Shown in pieces: positions 1-7,344 of a stretch of DNA of 37,262 bases. The stretch's first letter is position 1, and each line of letters starts with the position of its first letter. Made by a program: the position numbers and the translations under genes. Source of the DNA: Hyphomicrobiaceae bacterium (GTDB lineage Bacteria; Pseudomonadota; Alphaproteobacteria; Rhizobiales; Hyphomicrobiaceae). The stretch covers positions 1-37,262 of the forward strand of contig JANXWC010000224.1 in the NCBI GenBank assembly GCA_025351355.1, written 5' to 3'. The notes beneath the pieces were generated by a model. That model had not been told where the DNA came from, made no database searches, and saw only the letters and a program-made list of their open reading frames with translations.

Positions 1-2
1 TC

Positions 3-206
3 GGGTTTGCAACCGCGCTGCTCTTTCAGCGGCGGGACTTCGACGAGGCGTATCTGAAGAGGAATCGTCCTCTCCATGAGCGATACGCGCTGCACAACTC
101 CAAGCCGGCAGTTCCAGACGGTTCTAGACCCGCCCCGATCCAACAAGGTGGTGCGAGAGTGCGGGAAAAGGTGCAGAAATGCAATTATAACGTGTGCTTG
201 AGGTAA
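3..206 (+). CDS. C-terminal fragment of an unrecognised protein (partial at window edge)
   Basis: The frame is open from the left edge to a TAA at 204-206 and gives 67 residues. The fragment is rich in charged residues (a QRRDFDEAYLKRNRPLHERY-like stretch) and ends in a short Cys-containing tail, KCNYNVCLR. I do not recognise the family. It could be the end of a real gene entering from the left or a chance open frame, since no domain is visible and only the last part is present. Confidence 0.3.
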   Translation, partial: GFATALLFQRRDFDEAYLKRNRPLHERYALHNSKPAVPDGSRPAPIQQGGARVREKVQKCNYNVCLR

Positions 207-686
207 ATGCCATCAGACGCACTTCACCCGTTCAGCGACCTGTGCTCGAACGGCGCAACTCATGATGCGTCAGGTCGTCACCTCAAACCCACTCTCAAAT
301 CCAGTCGATCGAAACGACGTGACAGGCCATAAGGAGCCGAAGTGCGACTCAGGGGTTCCCTCCCCGTCCTTCAACGGGGAGGGTTAGCCCCGGACTTGAT
401 CCAGGGGAGGGGCGGCAACGAATCGGAGACCTTCTTGCGTGTCCGCAATTGCGAAGGATAAGCTGCCGTGAAATTCGACTTGGCGGAACAGGAAATGCCG
501 TCGCTTTTGACCCAAGGGCGAAATCCACGGAACAATCCTTCGGGCGACTGCGTGTGTTCGCTGTTAGATGCCTAGCTGACGAAATTGCGTCAAGCGACCG
601 CCATGCGCACCGGCACCTCGCCATTCGCGAGATTCACATCAATCGTCACGTCATCCTCCGTCGCGCAGTCTTAGGCTCTGTTCAAT
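207..686. other. Intergenic region with a palindromic repeat, no convincing gene
   Basis: I see no supported gene in these 480 bases. A hairpin CCCCGT...ACGGGG lies at 362-379 inside a short composite repeat that continues to about 415 and includes a CCCCGGACTTGATCC-type palindrome arm typical of Hyphomicrobiales spacers. On the minus strand just beyond the next gene's stop, a Shine-Dalgarno-like GGAGGA precedes a GTG and a 19-codon frame ending near 597. This is too short to call a gene and may be a remnant. Confidence 0.5.
362..379. repeat. Hairpin of a CCTCCCCGT...ACGGGGAGG intergenic repeat
   Basis: CCCCGT at 362-367 pairs with ACGGGG at 374-379. The surrounding CCCTCCCCGT / ACGGGGAGGGTT context resembles a second copy at 5146-5174. 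It could act as a bidirectional terminator or simply be a dispersed repeat. Confidence 0.5.
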
Positions 687-1145
687 CTACGACCGCTTCT
701 TGAAGTGTGCCACGACTGCTGGACGCACCAAGTCGGGCGGGGGTCCCTTCTCAAACCGTACTGCACCTTCGACTGGACCAATCGACGGATGCGCTCGGCA
801 CGCGAAGACTTCCGCAGCCGGCTCGAAGATTTTGGGGTCGTCGAGGCTTCCGGCTTGGATGAAAGCCACTTGAGGCGTCTCTGGCCGCCGGATCATGATC
901 GGGCTTCCGCAGGTGTGGCAGAATCCCCGGTTCATTGTTCGGCCGCTCTCAGACTTGACTGCGTAGAACTTTGGTTCGTCACCAAGCATCGAAAGTCTGT
1001 CGGCCGCTACTATAAGCACCTCGGCAAAAGCGGAACCGCTGGCCTTTTGACAGTCAGAGCAATGGCAAATCAATTGGAAGATGGGTTCTTCCGTGAATTC
1101 GTATCGAACGGCCCCGCATGCGCAACCGCCAGAAACTCTAGTCAT
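687..1145 (-). CDS. GFA/CENP-V family protein (Mss4-like zinc fold)
   Basis: This encodes 152 residues of the glutathione-dependent formaldehyde-activating enzyme (GFA) family, a small Mss4-like zinc-binding fold. Zinc ligands are visible: C8-x-C10 (GGCACG), C27-x-C29-x2-C32 (ICHCSDCQ) and the FCHTCGSP pair. These match the conserved Cys pattern of the family, where one zinc is structural and one is labile. The family name comes from Gfa of Paracoccus; most homologues have no proven activity, so formaldehyde or S-hydroxymethylglutathione as substrate is not claimed. I chose the ATG at 1145 because the domain starts right after it; an upstream TTG at 1202 would add 19 unlike residues. The gene stands alone, with repeat-rich spacers on both sides. 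Confidence 0.88.
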   Translation of the reverse strand: MTRVSGGCACGAVRYEFTEEPIFQLICHCSDCQKASGSAFAEVLIVAADRLSMLGDEPKFYAVKSESGRTMNRGFCHTCGSPIMIRRPETPQVAFIQAGSLDDPKIFEPAAEVFACRAHPSIGPVEGAVRFEKGPPPDLVRPAVVAHFKKRS

Positions 1146-1696
1146 CGGCGAACCCACTCTGGCTCGGCTGCAAAAAAATAAATCACAATGATCCCGACCC
1201 AAGCTTCCGCTTGCTGGCGGTCAACGGAAAGAAGGCTAGCGCGTTCCGTGTCAGTTGGCGATGCCCCCTTCTGGCCCAGACCGCCGAAACTCCCCTCGCG
1301 TTACCTCCGGTCGGTATGCGGGGAGCTTCTGCCAGACTTGTCAACAGCAGCCCCGTCTTGCAGCTTCGGGAGTAAGTTCGAGCGCGGCGGCGACGTGGCG
1401 ATGCCGGCAGAACGTGCCCCCTTGCAGGCATGGCAACCACGCAAACCCCAAAGTCGGTTTATTTCTGCAGCAGACGTCGCCGCCTTCCTCCTAATCTACG
1501 TTTTTGTTTAAGGTGCCAACTTATTTGGCATCACCATGGGGCATTGCGTGGACGGGGCTCCACATGGTTTGCCGTGCGCGTGCGCACCGGTCTTGGCCGG
1601 GTTAGGGGCGGCGAGACTCACGTCGGCACCCATCCCGAGGCACGCCCTGCATCCATGGTCGAGGTCATGGCCGCGCTGGCCGCCGCCAAACCTTAG

Positions 1697-1753
1697 AGTG
1701 CTTCCGGAGAAAGCATGCCCCGGACGAGATCCGGGGTGTGCAGCGGTTTTCCG
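1697..1753. repeat. Hyphomicrobiales-type palindromic repeat with CCCCGGA/TCCGGGG core
   Basis: CCCCGGA (1718-1724) and TCCGGGG (1730-1736) form a perfect 7-bp inverted repeat around CGAGA. It is framed by CTTCCGGAGAAAGCATG and GCAGCGGTTTTCCG. This modular context is a well-known dispersed intergenic element in Bradyrhizobium-like genomes. Confidence 0.7.
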
Positions 1754-1778
1754 AAAAGAAGCACGACAAAACAAAGAG

Positions 1779-1821
1779 CTAGGGTTGTTCCCCGATTCCA
1801 CTAAAGTCGGAACGACCCTAG
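1779..1821. repeat. Long imperfect inverted repeat (CTAGGGTTGTTCC...GGAACGACCCTAG)
   Basis: The left arm, starting CTAGGGT at 1779, pairs with TCGGAACGACCCTAG at 1807-1821 across an 11-base loop, with a few wobbles or mismatches. It lies a few bases downstream of the stop of the minus-strand caspase-fold gene at 1834, so it may also act as that gene's terminator. Confidence 0.6.
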
Positions 1822-1833
1822 TTTGGTGCATTG

Positions 1834-4260
1834 CTACCGCGGACAGGGTGGCGTGCCTTGGATACCGCATTTAGGTTTACTCGCCTGCGCTGCCCGCTGT
1901 TGGGCCGCAGCCTGCGCCGCGCGCGCTTGAGCTTGCGCTTGCTGCGCCTGTTGGGCCGCTCGCGCTTGGGCCTGTGCCTGAGCCTGCTGGGCGCGCGCTT
2001 GAGCTTGCGCTTGCTGGGCCGCTCGCGCCTGCGCCTGCTGTGCGGCAACGGCCTGCTGCTGCTGGCGCTGTTGATCCGACCGGCGTTGCTGGTCCTGTTG
2101 CTGCTGTTGGAGGTCACGTTGGCGGCGCGCGCGCGCGGCTTCGTCCTGGTTCCGTTGCTGTTGGGTGGCGCGCTGCTGCTCTGCGGCGCGGTCTTTGGCT
2201 TGCTGCGCCAGCTGCTCCGCACGCGCACGGTCCGCCGCGCCGGTATCACGTGGTGCCGCGGCCGGCGTTCCCGATGCCGACTTGGGCGCAAGGATTGACG
2301 GCCCGCCCTGCGGTGCACCAGCGCCAGCGCCGGTTGTCGGCGTTCCCGATGCCTGTTTTGGATTGAGGATAGACGCGCCACCCTGTGTCGCGGGTCGGCC
2401 CGTCGCTTGCTTCGGGTTTAGGATCGACGGGTTACCCTGCACGGCGCTAGGCGTGGGCGGGATGATGGTGGGCGGCACAGTGGCCGACTTGGCGCCAGGC
2501 GGTAGCGTCGAACTCGAAGTCGATCCCGCCAAGGGACGGCCCTGCCCAGGTTGTAACACGGGGCCACCCGAAACCGGCGTCGCTGCACCCGAAGGTTTTG
2601 GCGGAACTGCTGCCGACTTGCTGGCCAACGAGGCAGGCAATGCAACGCGAGCGGCCAGCACACCGACTGCGGCGCCAGCGACCACCCCCGCACCGACAGC
2701 GGCGGCAACGCTATGTCCGCCCGAAGCGGCAGGTCCACCCGGCGCGCCAGTCACAACGGGACCGCCCGGTGCACCGGCGGCAACCGGGGCGCCGGACCCT
2801 GGCAGGGGGCCGCCTTGAACAGTACCTGGCGCCGGTGCCTGGATGGTCTGGTGGATATTGACAGCGATCAGGTTGTTGGGCGGCGGCACAACATTGCGCA
2901 CCGGGCGCACGAATGGCTGCACCGGTACATAGGCGGGCACCGGCAGCACAAAGACAAAAACTGGCCGCGGCGGTGGCACAAAATAAGCGCGCGGCAACGG
3001 CGGCGGCAGGAAGAAAATCGGGCAAGGTGGCGGCGGCGCAAACGCAAACACCGGATCATAAAACCAGAACACCGACCGGCGGCGCACGTAAAAGTACTCG
3101 TACTCATACGGCGGCGGAAGATCATCGTAGACGAAGCGCGCGTAGCTCGGCGGCGGCAGGCGGGGCGCCGTCAGAAAATCTAGGCGGCGGCGAGCGTCCC
3201 AGGCGTGCGGGCCATCCGGATAGAGATCAAGATAGGTCCAATAGGCGTTCGGCGAATCTGCGTTGCGCGTCCGACGCCACGTGATGGCTTCGCGGCGCGA
3301 CGCCACGATGGCCTGCACGCGCTTGGCCAACCGGTGGTCGGGATATGCGTCGAGGAAGTCGATATAGCCGTTCAGCGTATCGCGTTCGAGCGCCGCAAAA
3401 TAAGCCTCTTGCGCATCGTCAAAAGCGCGGATCGGTTTGGCGTACCGCGCCGAGTGCACCTGATGCGAGGCTGCCGGCTTCGGCGCGTCCTCAGCGCGCT
3501 CAAAGAACTCGAACGGCACATCGATCTTGCTCACATGCCACGGCAGCGACGCGCCCTCGGAGGCTTCGTTCACGCGCAAGCGCACGCGATCGAACAGCGT
3601 GTTGACCGGCAAACCGCCTTCGCGGATCATTTCGGCCAACGCCTGGGCGTAGACGCCGTAGGCCTCGGTATCGGTCTTGGCGATGGTGCCGGGGGCGGCG
3701 TTGAAGGCGTAGAGCGTGCCCGATGTTGGCTCCACAAGTGCCATGCCGCCAGCCAGCGGATTGCCGGTCCGCGCATAGGGATTTTCACGCGCCGTATCCA
3801 TCACGACGATCAGCGCTTTGGGTTTCAGCGACGCCAGCGGCCGCAGGAAATCGTTTACGCGCAGGGCATGCGACGGCACGTCGACGTCGCGATCAATCTT
3901 GGCGTCGATGCCGGCGAAATAGTTGTCGCCTTCGTACTGCAACCCGTGGCCGTTGAGGTAGACAAAGGCCACGGCATCCGGCCCGGCACTGGAAACCTTG
4001 TCGGCAAAGTCGCGGAAGGTGCGGCGCAGGCTTTCACCATCGAGGTCGCGCGCGCCAATCACATCGAAGCCCGCCGCCTGCAGAGTCTGGGCAATCAGCC
4101 CGGCGTCGTTGGCGGCGGTCGGCAGCGTCCCCGATGGGTACTCGGCGTTGCCGATGACCAGGCCGAAGCGCCGCTCGGTGGGCTCGGCCGCCCACGCGGC
4201 TGGCGCCACCGCGACGGCTGCGAGAATACCGGCGAAAATAGACCGCAGAAAAACGTGCAT
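1834..4260 (-). CDS. Secreted caspase-fold (peptidase C14) protein with substituted nucleophile; long Pro/Gln-rich tail
   Basis: This encodes 808 residues. Residues 1-25 are a typical signal peptide (AAWAAEP cleavage context), so the protein is exported. Residues about 30-255 are a caspase p20-like domain: LVIGNAEY, NDA, catalytic His105 in YLNGHG, and GDNYF. The nucleophile site, normally DAC-R-N-P, reads D155-T-A157-R-E-N-P, so the Cys is replaced by Ala. Residues about 280-370 carry two related YxxFLDxYPD-type helical repeats. A Pro/aromatic-rich stretch follows, then Gly/Ala/Pro-rich sequence, three SILxPKxASGxP repeats, a long Gln/Ala/Arg-rich coiled segment, and a terminal KCGIQGTPPCPR Cys pair. 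It is expected to be an inactive scaffold or binding protein in the periplasm or envelope rather than a protease. The gene is monocistronic. Confidence 0.85.
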   Translation of the reverse strand: MHVFLRSIFAGILAAVAVAPAAWAAEPTERRFGLVIGNAEYPSGTLPTAANDAGLIAQTLQAAGFDVIGARDLDGESLRRTFRDFADKVSSAGPDAVAFVYLNGHGLQYEGDNYFAGIDAKIDRDVDVPSHALRVNDFLRPLASLKPKALIVVMDTARENPYARTGNPLAGGMALVEPTSGTLYAFNAAPGTIAKTDTEAYGVYAQALAEMIREGGLPVNTLFDRVRLRVNEASEGASLPWHVSKIDVPFEFFERAEDAPKPAASHQVHSARYAKPIRAFDDAQEAYFAALERDTLNGYIDFLDAYPDHRLAKRVQAIVASRREAITWRRTRNADSPNAYWTYLDLYPDGPHAWDARRRLDFLTAPRLPPPSYARFVYDDLPPPYEYEYFYVRRRSVFWFYDPVFAFAPPPPCPIFFLPPPLPRAYFVPPPRPVFVFVLPVPAYVPVQPFVRPVRNVVPPPNNLIAVNIHQTIQAPAPGTVQGGPLPGSGAPVAAGAPGGPVVTGAPGGPAASGGHSVAAAVGAGVVAGAAVGVLAARVALPASLASKSAAVPPKPSGAATPVSGGPVLQPGQGRPLAGSTSSSTLPPGAKSATVPPTIIPPTPSAVQGNPSILNPKQATGRPATQGGASILNPKQASGTPTTGAGAGAPQGGPSILAPKSASGTPAAAPRDTGAADRARAEQLAQQAKDRAAEQQRATQQQRNQDEAARARRQRDLQQQQQDQQRRSDQQRQQQQAVAAQQAQARAAQQAQAQARAQQAQAQAQARAAQQAQQAQAQARAAQAAAQQRAAQASKPKCGIQGTPPCPR

Positions 4261-4325
4261 GGCAAACTCATCTCAGGATTTGGCCAGATTACCCTCTCAT
4301 AGAGCGCAGCCGATGTGAACTGCTC

Positions 4326-4517
4326 ATGAACTTGGCTGAAGACGCCGCACTTGCGTCCAATCCCGCCCGGTACGACCGAAAGAAATACGCAGGTACCAGC
4401 GTCCACCTCAGGGAAGGCGACGTGATTGTTCAACAGGCGGCGAACAACGGCTCGATCAATCGCGGCACACAGCCCTGCCACATTTTGTTCGTGCTCATGG
4501 ATTCGAGGGAATCGTGA
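4326..4517 (+). pseudogene. Remnant of a cupin-domain protein (C-terminal strands only)
   Basis: Residues from about position 4387 on read SVHLREGDVIVQ...NRGTQPCHILFVLMDS. This matches the end of cupin proteins of the VHLrpGDvvvQrGtnHaWvNRgdePcriaFVLid type. The beginning of the cupin, with the metal-binding HxH and the rest of the barrel, is missing. The part that should read GTNHAWINRG is itself altered to AANNGSINRG, losing the conserved His. The ATG at 4326 only opens unrelated sequence. I read this as a degraded gene tail. Confidence 0.55.
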
Positions 4518-4552
4518 TGCCGCCGTGCGAGATCGATCAAGGTTCGCGCGCT

Positions 4553-4564
4553 CTACCGCGGTAG
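4553..4564. promoter_or_regulatory. Perfect 12-bp palindrome CTACCGCGGTAG
   Basis: The perfect palindrome lies 148 bases upstream of the small gene at 4712. It could be an operator for it, but a chance occurrence in GC-rich DNA is also possible. Confidence 0.2.
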
Positions 4565-4711
4565 GTTATCTCAATCCGCTTGCGCGTGGCCCGGATCGAC
4601 GTTTCGCGGTGGTGCACCATTCCGTGCGTTGCTGGAAGTAAGGTCGGCATGTTAGGAGACAGCGGGTGCGACAAAAGTATCGCACTTACTTTAAAAACAT
4701 GGAGGCTCGTT

Positions 4712-5005
4712 ATGCATGCTGTAATGCGTACTTACTCCGGTGATAGTGCGAAGAAGTTCGCCGACCTTCTTGAACAGCGGAAGGATGAAATCGAAAAAAC
4801 CATTCGCGGTGTTTCGGGCTTCGTCTCATGGGGCCTAATGCGGACTGCGAATGGGTGCATGACCTTTACGGTATGCAAGGACAAGGCGGGCTGCGATCAA
4901 AGTGTTAGCGTAGCGCGCGAATGGGCACAAAAGAACGCGAGCAATATCGGCGTTCCCGCACCATTGATCGTTGAAGGGCCCGTGAGCATGCGGTTCACCA
5001 CCTGA
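4712..5005 (+). CDS. Small antibiotic-biosynthesis-monooxygenase-like (dimeric alpha/beta barrel) protein
   Basis: This encodes 97 residues. The start is decided by GGAGG at 4701-4705, six bases before the ATG; longer in-frame starts upstream have no such site. The pattern is of a ferredoxin-like dimeric alpha-beta barrel: a first strand (HAVMRTY), a helix with SAKKFADLLEQRKDEIEKTI, the GVSGFVSWGLMRT turn and strand, MTFTVCKDKAGCDQS, then a helix REWAQKNAS. This layout is shared by small alphaproteobacterial relatives of ABM-type proteins. No enzymatic activity is known for such single-domain forms, and a stress-related role is only a guess. It stands alone and converges with eipB. Confidence 0.75.
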   Translation: MHAVMRTYSGDSAKKFADLLEQRKDEIEKTIRGVSGFVSWGLMRTANGCMTFTVCKDKAGCDQSVSVAREWAQKNASNIGVPAPLIVEGPVSMRFTT

Positions 5006-5399
5006 CTAGATCTCAAGGCGTGGCTGCACTCAAGTGACGATTGTGGCCCATTTCGACGTCGTTCGTTTTCTGTTCGTGTTCGGATGAAAACGAGCGGCAA
5101 GCTGCCGATGCAAGCGGCATCCGAGCAGTTGCGGCCCCTAACCTTCCCCGTCCGCGCTGAACCGCGCCACGGGGAGAACGGATAGAAGTGCGCCGCCCTT
5201 CGACCGCACCGGGACAAAAGCGATTGCCGCCAACCCTGTCAAAGCTCCGACGGACGCGCACGGTCCAGACTTATCAGCGAACAAGCTCCTGGTGATGCTG
5301 TTCCGATGCGACGCGAGCCCCTTAAATGGTGCCGCAGCCCGCACCCGTCATGAGCCCCGCACCCGTCCTGGCCGTGCGACGCATTAATGCCGCCACCTC
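5006..5399. other. Convergent spacer with terminator-like repeat
   Basis: These 394 bases lie between two convergent genes and hold no supported gene. They contain the hairpin at 5146-5174 and a short direct repeat CCCGCACCCGTC (around 5337 and 5355). Confidence 0.5.
5146..5174. terminator. Hairpin CCCCGT...ACGGGG, possible bidirectional terminator
   Basis: CCCCGT (5146-5151) pairs with ACGGGG (5169-5174), with an inner CGCG/CGCG stem. It lies between two convergent genes. There is no U-tract, so it may just be a second copy of the repeat at 362-379. Confidence 0.35.
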
Positions 5400-6308
5400 C
5401 TACTTCGCAGCACCCGTGCATTTGGCACCGGCCGGCGATGGCTCGAGGAAGGTGATTTCCTTGAGATCGCCCTTGATCGAGAAATCACCGTAGTCGATCA
5501 CCAGTTTGCGCGACACGCCGTTCTCAAAGAACAAAAAGCCCAGTTCATAGGCCGGCGCGGCATCCTGCTTATCGGATCCGCGCTCGTAGTAACTGATGGA
5601 AACCGGCCACGCCGACAGCCCGTTGAGCGGCTCCGCGCTCTTCACTTCCGGCAGCTTCTTGTTGCCGCCGGGCGGCACTTCGGCGCCGATCGTCGATGTC
5701 GTTTCGTAGACCTTGTCGCCCTGCTCCGAGCCGTCATAAAGATCAGCCTTCAGGCGGCTTTGACCGGTGCGGCCGGCTTCGACAAGCGCAATGGAATGTT
5801 GCACCGGCAGGTAGACGTTGGTGCCGAGCGACAGCTTTTTCTTCTCCGGCTTGGAGAGATCGACGGTCAATTCCGCCTTCCGATCGGTTCGCTGGGCATC
5901 GCCGACGGCCTGGTCACCGGGCTTCTGGTCACGCAATTGCGAACTGTTGAAGCGAAATGTGGTGGCGCCGCCGTCTTCAAATGTCGTGGAGCGCAGATCG
6001 GTCATCGACGGCTGACCTTCGGCGCTGGCCATCTTGGTGACGAAGCGCATGTTCTGCGTGTAACCCTCGCAGGCCGATCCCGTGATCTCGAACACCATGC
6101 GGCCCTGCACTTCCGTCACGCTCGACCCCGAGCGGGTATCGCCGAGCACCATGTCGTAAATCGCCCGGTGCGGCGCCATCACGATCGGCCCCTTGCCCGG
6201 CGCGGCAAGGGCCGGCTCGGTCAGCAGTGCCATCACGGCCAACATCGCTATCAGGCAAACGGGAACAACGGCGTTGCTGCATGCGGTCAGGGGGGGGCGT
6301 GATCGCAT
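5400..6308 (-). CDS. eipB: EipB family cell-envelope integrity protein (DUF1849)
   Basis: This encodes 302 residues. An N-terminal hydrophobic signal peptide (about residues 12-36, ending PALAAPGKG) directs export. The mature part begins MAPHRAIYDMVLGD, as in DUF1849 proteins, and has the predicted all-beta content of the EipB beta-spiral. Family members carry two Cys that form a disulfide; here C80 (GSACEGY) and C297 (GAKCTG) are the only Cys of the mature protein and sit in the expected places near each end. In Brucella, EipB supports envelope integrity and resistance to cell-wall stress. The start at 6308 has an AAAGAGG site just upstream; an upstream in-frame start at 6452 would place unlike residues before the signal peptide. 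It is divergent from the ChaC gene. Confidence 0.9.
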   Translation of the reverse strand: MRSRPPLTACSNAVVPVCLIAMLAVMALLTEPALAAPGKGPIVMAPHRAIYDMVLGDTRSGSSVTEVQGRMVFEITGSACEGYTQNMRFVTKMASAEGQPSMTDLRSTTFEDGGATTFRFNSSQLRDQKPGDQAVGDAQRTDRKAELTVDLSKPEKKKLSLGTNVYLPVQHSIALVEAGRTGQSRLKADLYDGSEQGDKVYETTSTIGAEVPPGGNKKLPEVKSAEPLNGLSAWPVSISYYERGSDKQDAAPAYELGFLFFENGVSRKLVIDYGDFSIKGDLKEITFLEPSPAGAKCTGAAK

Positions 6309-6365
6309 AGGGACCTCTTTGCTTAACTGTAATAGGTACATCTTCGCGTGCTGATTAGGCTCAAG

Positions 6366-6379
6366 TGTCAACGTTGGCA
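6366..6379. promoter_or_regulatory. Near-perfect palindrome TGTCAACGTTGGCA in divergent promoter region
   Basis: This 14-base near-palindrome (one mismatched pair) lies in the 207-base spacer between the divergent eipB and ChaC genes, where both promoters must be. It could be an operator for either or both. No known regulator is assigned. Confidence 0.25.
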
Positions 6380-6515
6380 ACAGTGTGGCCCGTCGCACCC
6401 GGCAGTGGCACATGCCCTCGACATTGATCGGCCTGCCATCGATACTGCCCACTCCTGGCGCATGAAGCCGGTCTCTCCGCGGAGCATCTGACGTGTCGCA
6501 CCTCCAGGATCACGC

Positions 6516-7211
6516 GTGACAGTAGCTGTAGCGCACGACGTCTGGATCTTCGGCTATGGTTCGTTGATGTGGCGGCCAGGGTTCGCGCATCTTGAGGCCT
6601 GCCGCGCGCGGCTCGACGGCTATCACCGCGCGTTTTGCATCTCGTCGACGCATCATCGCGGCACGGCGGCGAGGCCGGGCTTGGTGCTGGGGCTGGATCG
6701 CGGCGGCGCCTGCGAGGGCGTTGCCTATCGCGTAGCAGCCGTCGAGGCGGCGGCCGTGCTGACCTATCTGCGCCGGCGCGAATTGATCAGCGGCGTTTAT
6801 CGGGAAGGGCAAGTACCGGTGCTGCTGCGCGATGGCAGCCACCGCACAGTGACGGCGCTGGCCTACATCGTCGAACGCTGCCACCCCAGCTACATCGGCC
6901 GGCAGCCGCTCAAGGTGCTGGCCCATCAGATCCGTGGCGCCTGCGGCGTGTCCGGCGACAACCTCGATTACCTGCTGGCGACCGTCCAGCATCTGACCAC
7001 GTCGGGCATTCGCGAGCCCGATCTTGTGCGACTGGTGGCGCTGGCGGCGCCGCATGCAGCCAACCTCCTGCGCGCTGGCCACACCAGCGTCAGTGCCGCA
7101 GCCATCCGGCGCGCGACGGCACACCTGCCCGATCCCGCCGTTCGCATGCGGCGCGGCGATCGCATGCGCTTTCTCTATCGCGTGCGGCTGAACGGCGGGA
7201 CAGACAGTTGA
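6516..7211 (+). CDS. chaC: ChaC-type gamma-glutamylcyclotransferase (glutathione-specific)
   Basis: This encodes 231 residues. The protein begins with the cyclotransferase signature WIFGYGSLMWRP (GYGSL at 13-17), the 5-oxoproline/substrate loop. It continues with CRARLDGYHRAFCISSTHHRGT and GLVLGLD...CEGVAYRV, hallmarks of the ChaC branch that cleaves glutathione to 5-oxoproline and Cys-Gly in the cytosol. The likely general acid is Glu89 in YLRRRELISGVY. Start is a GTG with AGGA a few bases upstream; no ATG fits before the motif. It is divergent from eipB and followed 130 bases later by the acyl-CoA dehydrogenase on the same strand. Glutathione turnover is assigned by family and not by context. 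Confidence 0.9.
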   Translation: MTVAVAHDVWIFGYGSLMWRPGFAHLEACRARLDGYHRAFCISSTHHRGTAARPGLVLGLDRGGACEGVAYRVAAVEAAAVLTYLRRRELISGVYREGQVPVLLRDGSHRTVTALAYIVERCHPSYIGRQPLKVLAHQIRGACGVSGDNLDYLLATVQHLTTSGIREPDLVRLVALAAPHAANLLRAGHTSVSAAAIRRATAHLPDPAVRMRRGDRMRFLYRVRLNGGTDS

Positions 7212-7344
7212 AGACAGTGGGATCCGGCGTTGAGTGGCGCACTTTGTCGCCGCAATTGCAATTCGAGTTACCTCCGACAGTTGTCATGGCAGTTTGCACT
7301 TCGGATTCGAGTCTGCCATCACCTCTTCTTCCGTTGCCCCTGCC

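Larger units (their letters stand above)
1146..1833. other. Spacer with dispersed repeats and possible gene debris
   Basis: No supported gene is seen in these 688 bases. A plus-strand frame ending with TAG at 1694-1696 (tail ASMVEVMAALAAAKP) sits directly before a repeat block and could be a decayed gene end, but I recognise no family. Positions 1697-1821 are taken up by two palindromic repeat elements annotated separately. Confidence 0.5.

Noticed and set aside
597-655. 19-codon frame on the minus strand after the GFA gene with a GGAGGA site
   Set aside because: Too short to support as a gene; possibly a truncated remnant, mentioned in the gap entry only.
1183-1440. Open frames on both strands between the GFA gene and the repeats
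   Set aside because: Low-complexity Arg/Pro-rich translations, no ribosome sites, no recognisable domain; typical of GC-rich non-coding DNA.
3205-4302. 365-codon plus-strand frame opposite the caspase-fold gene
   Set aside because: It is the antisense of a real coding region with clear domain evidence; its His/Arg-rich translation shows no family.
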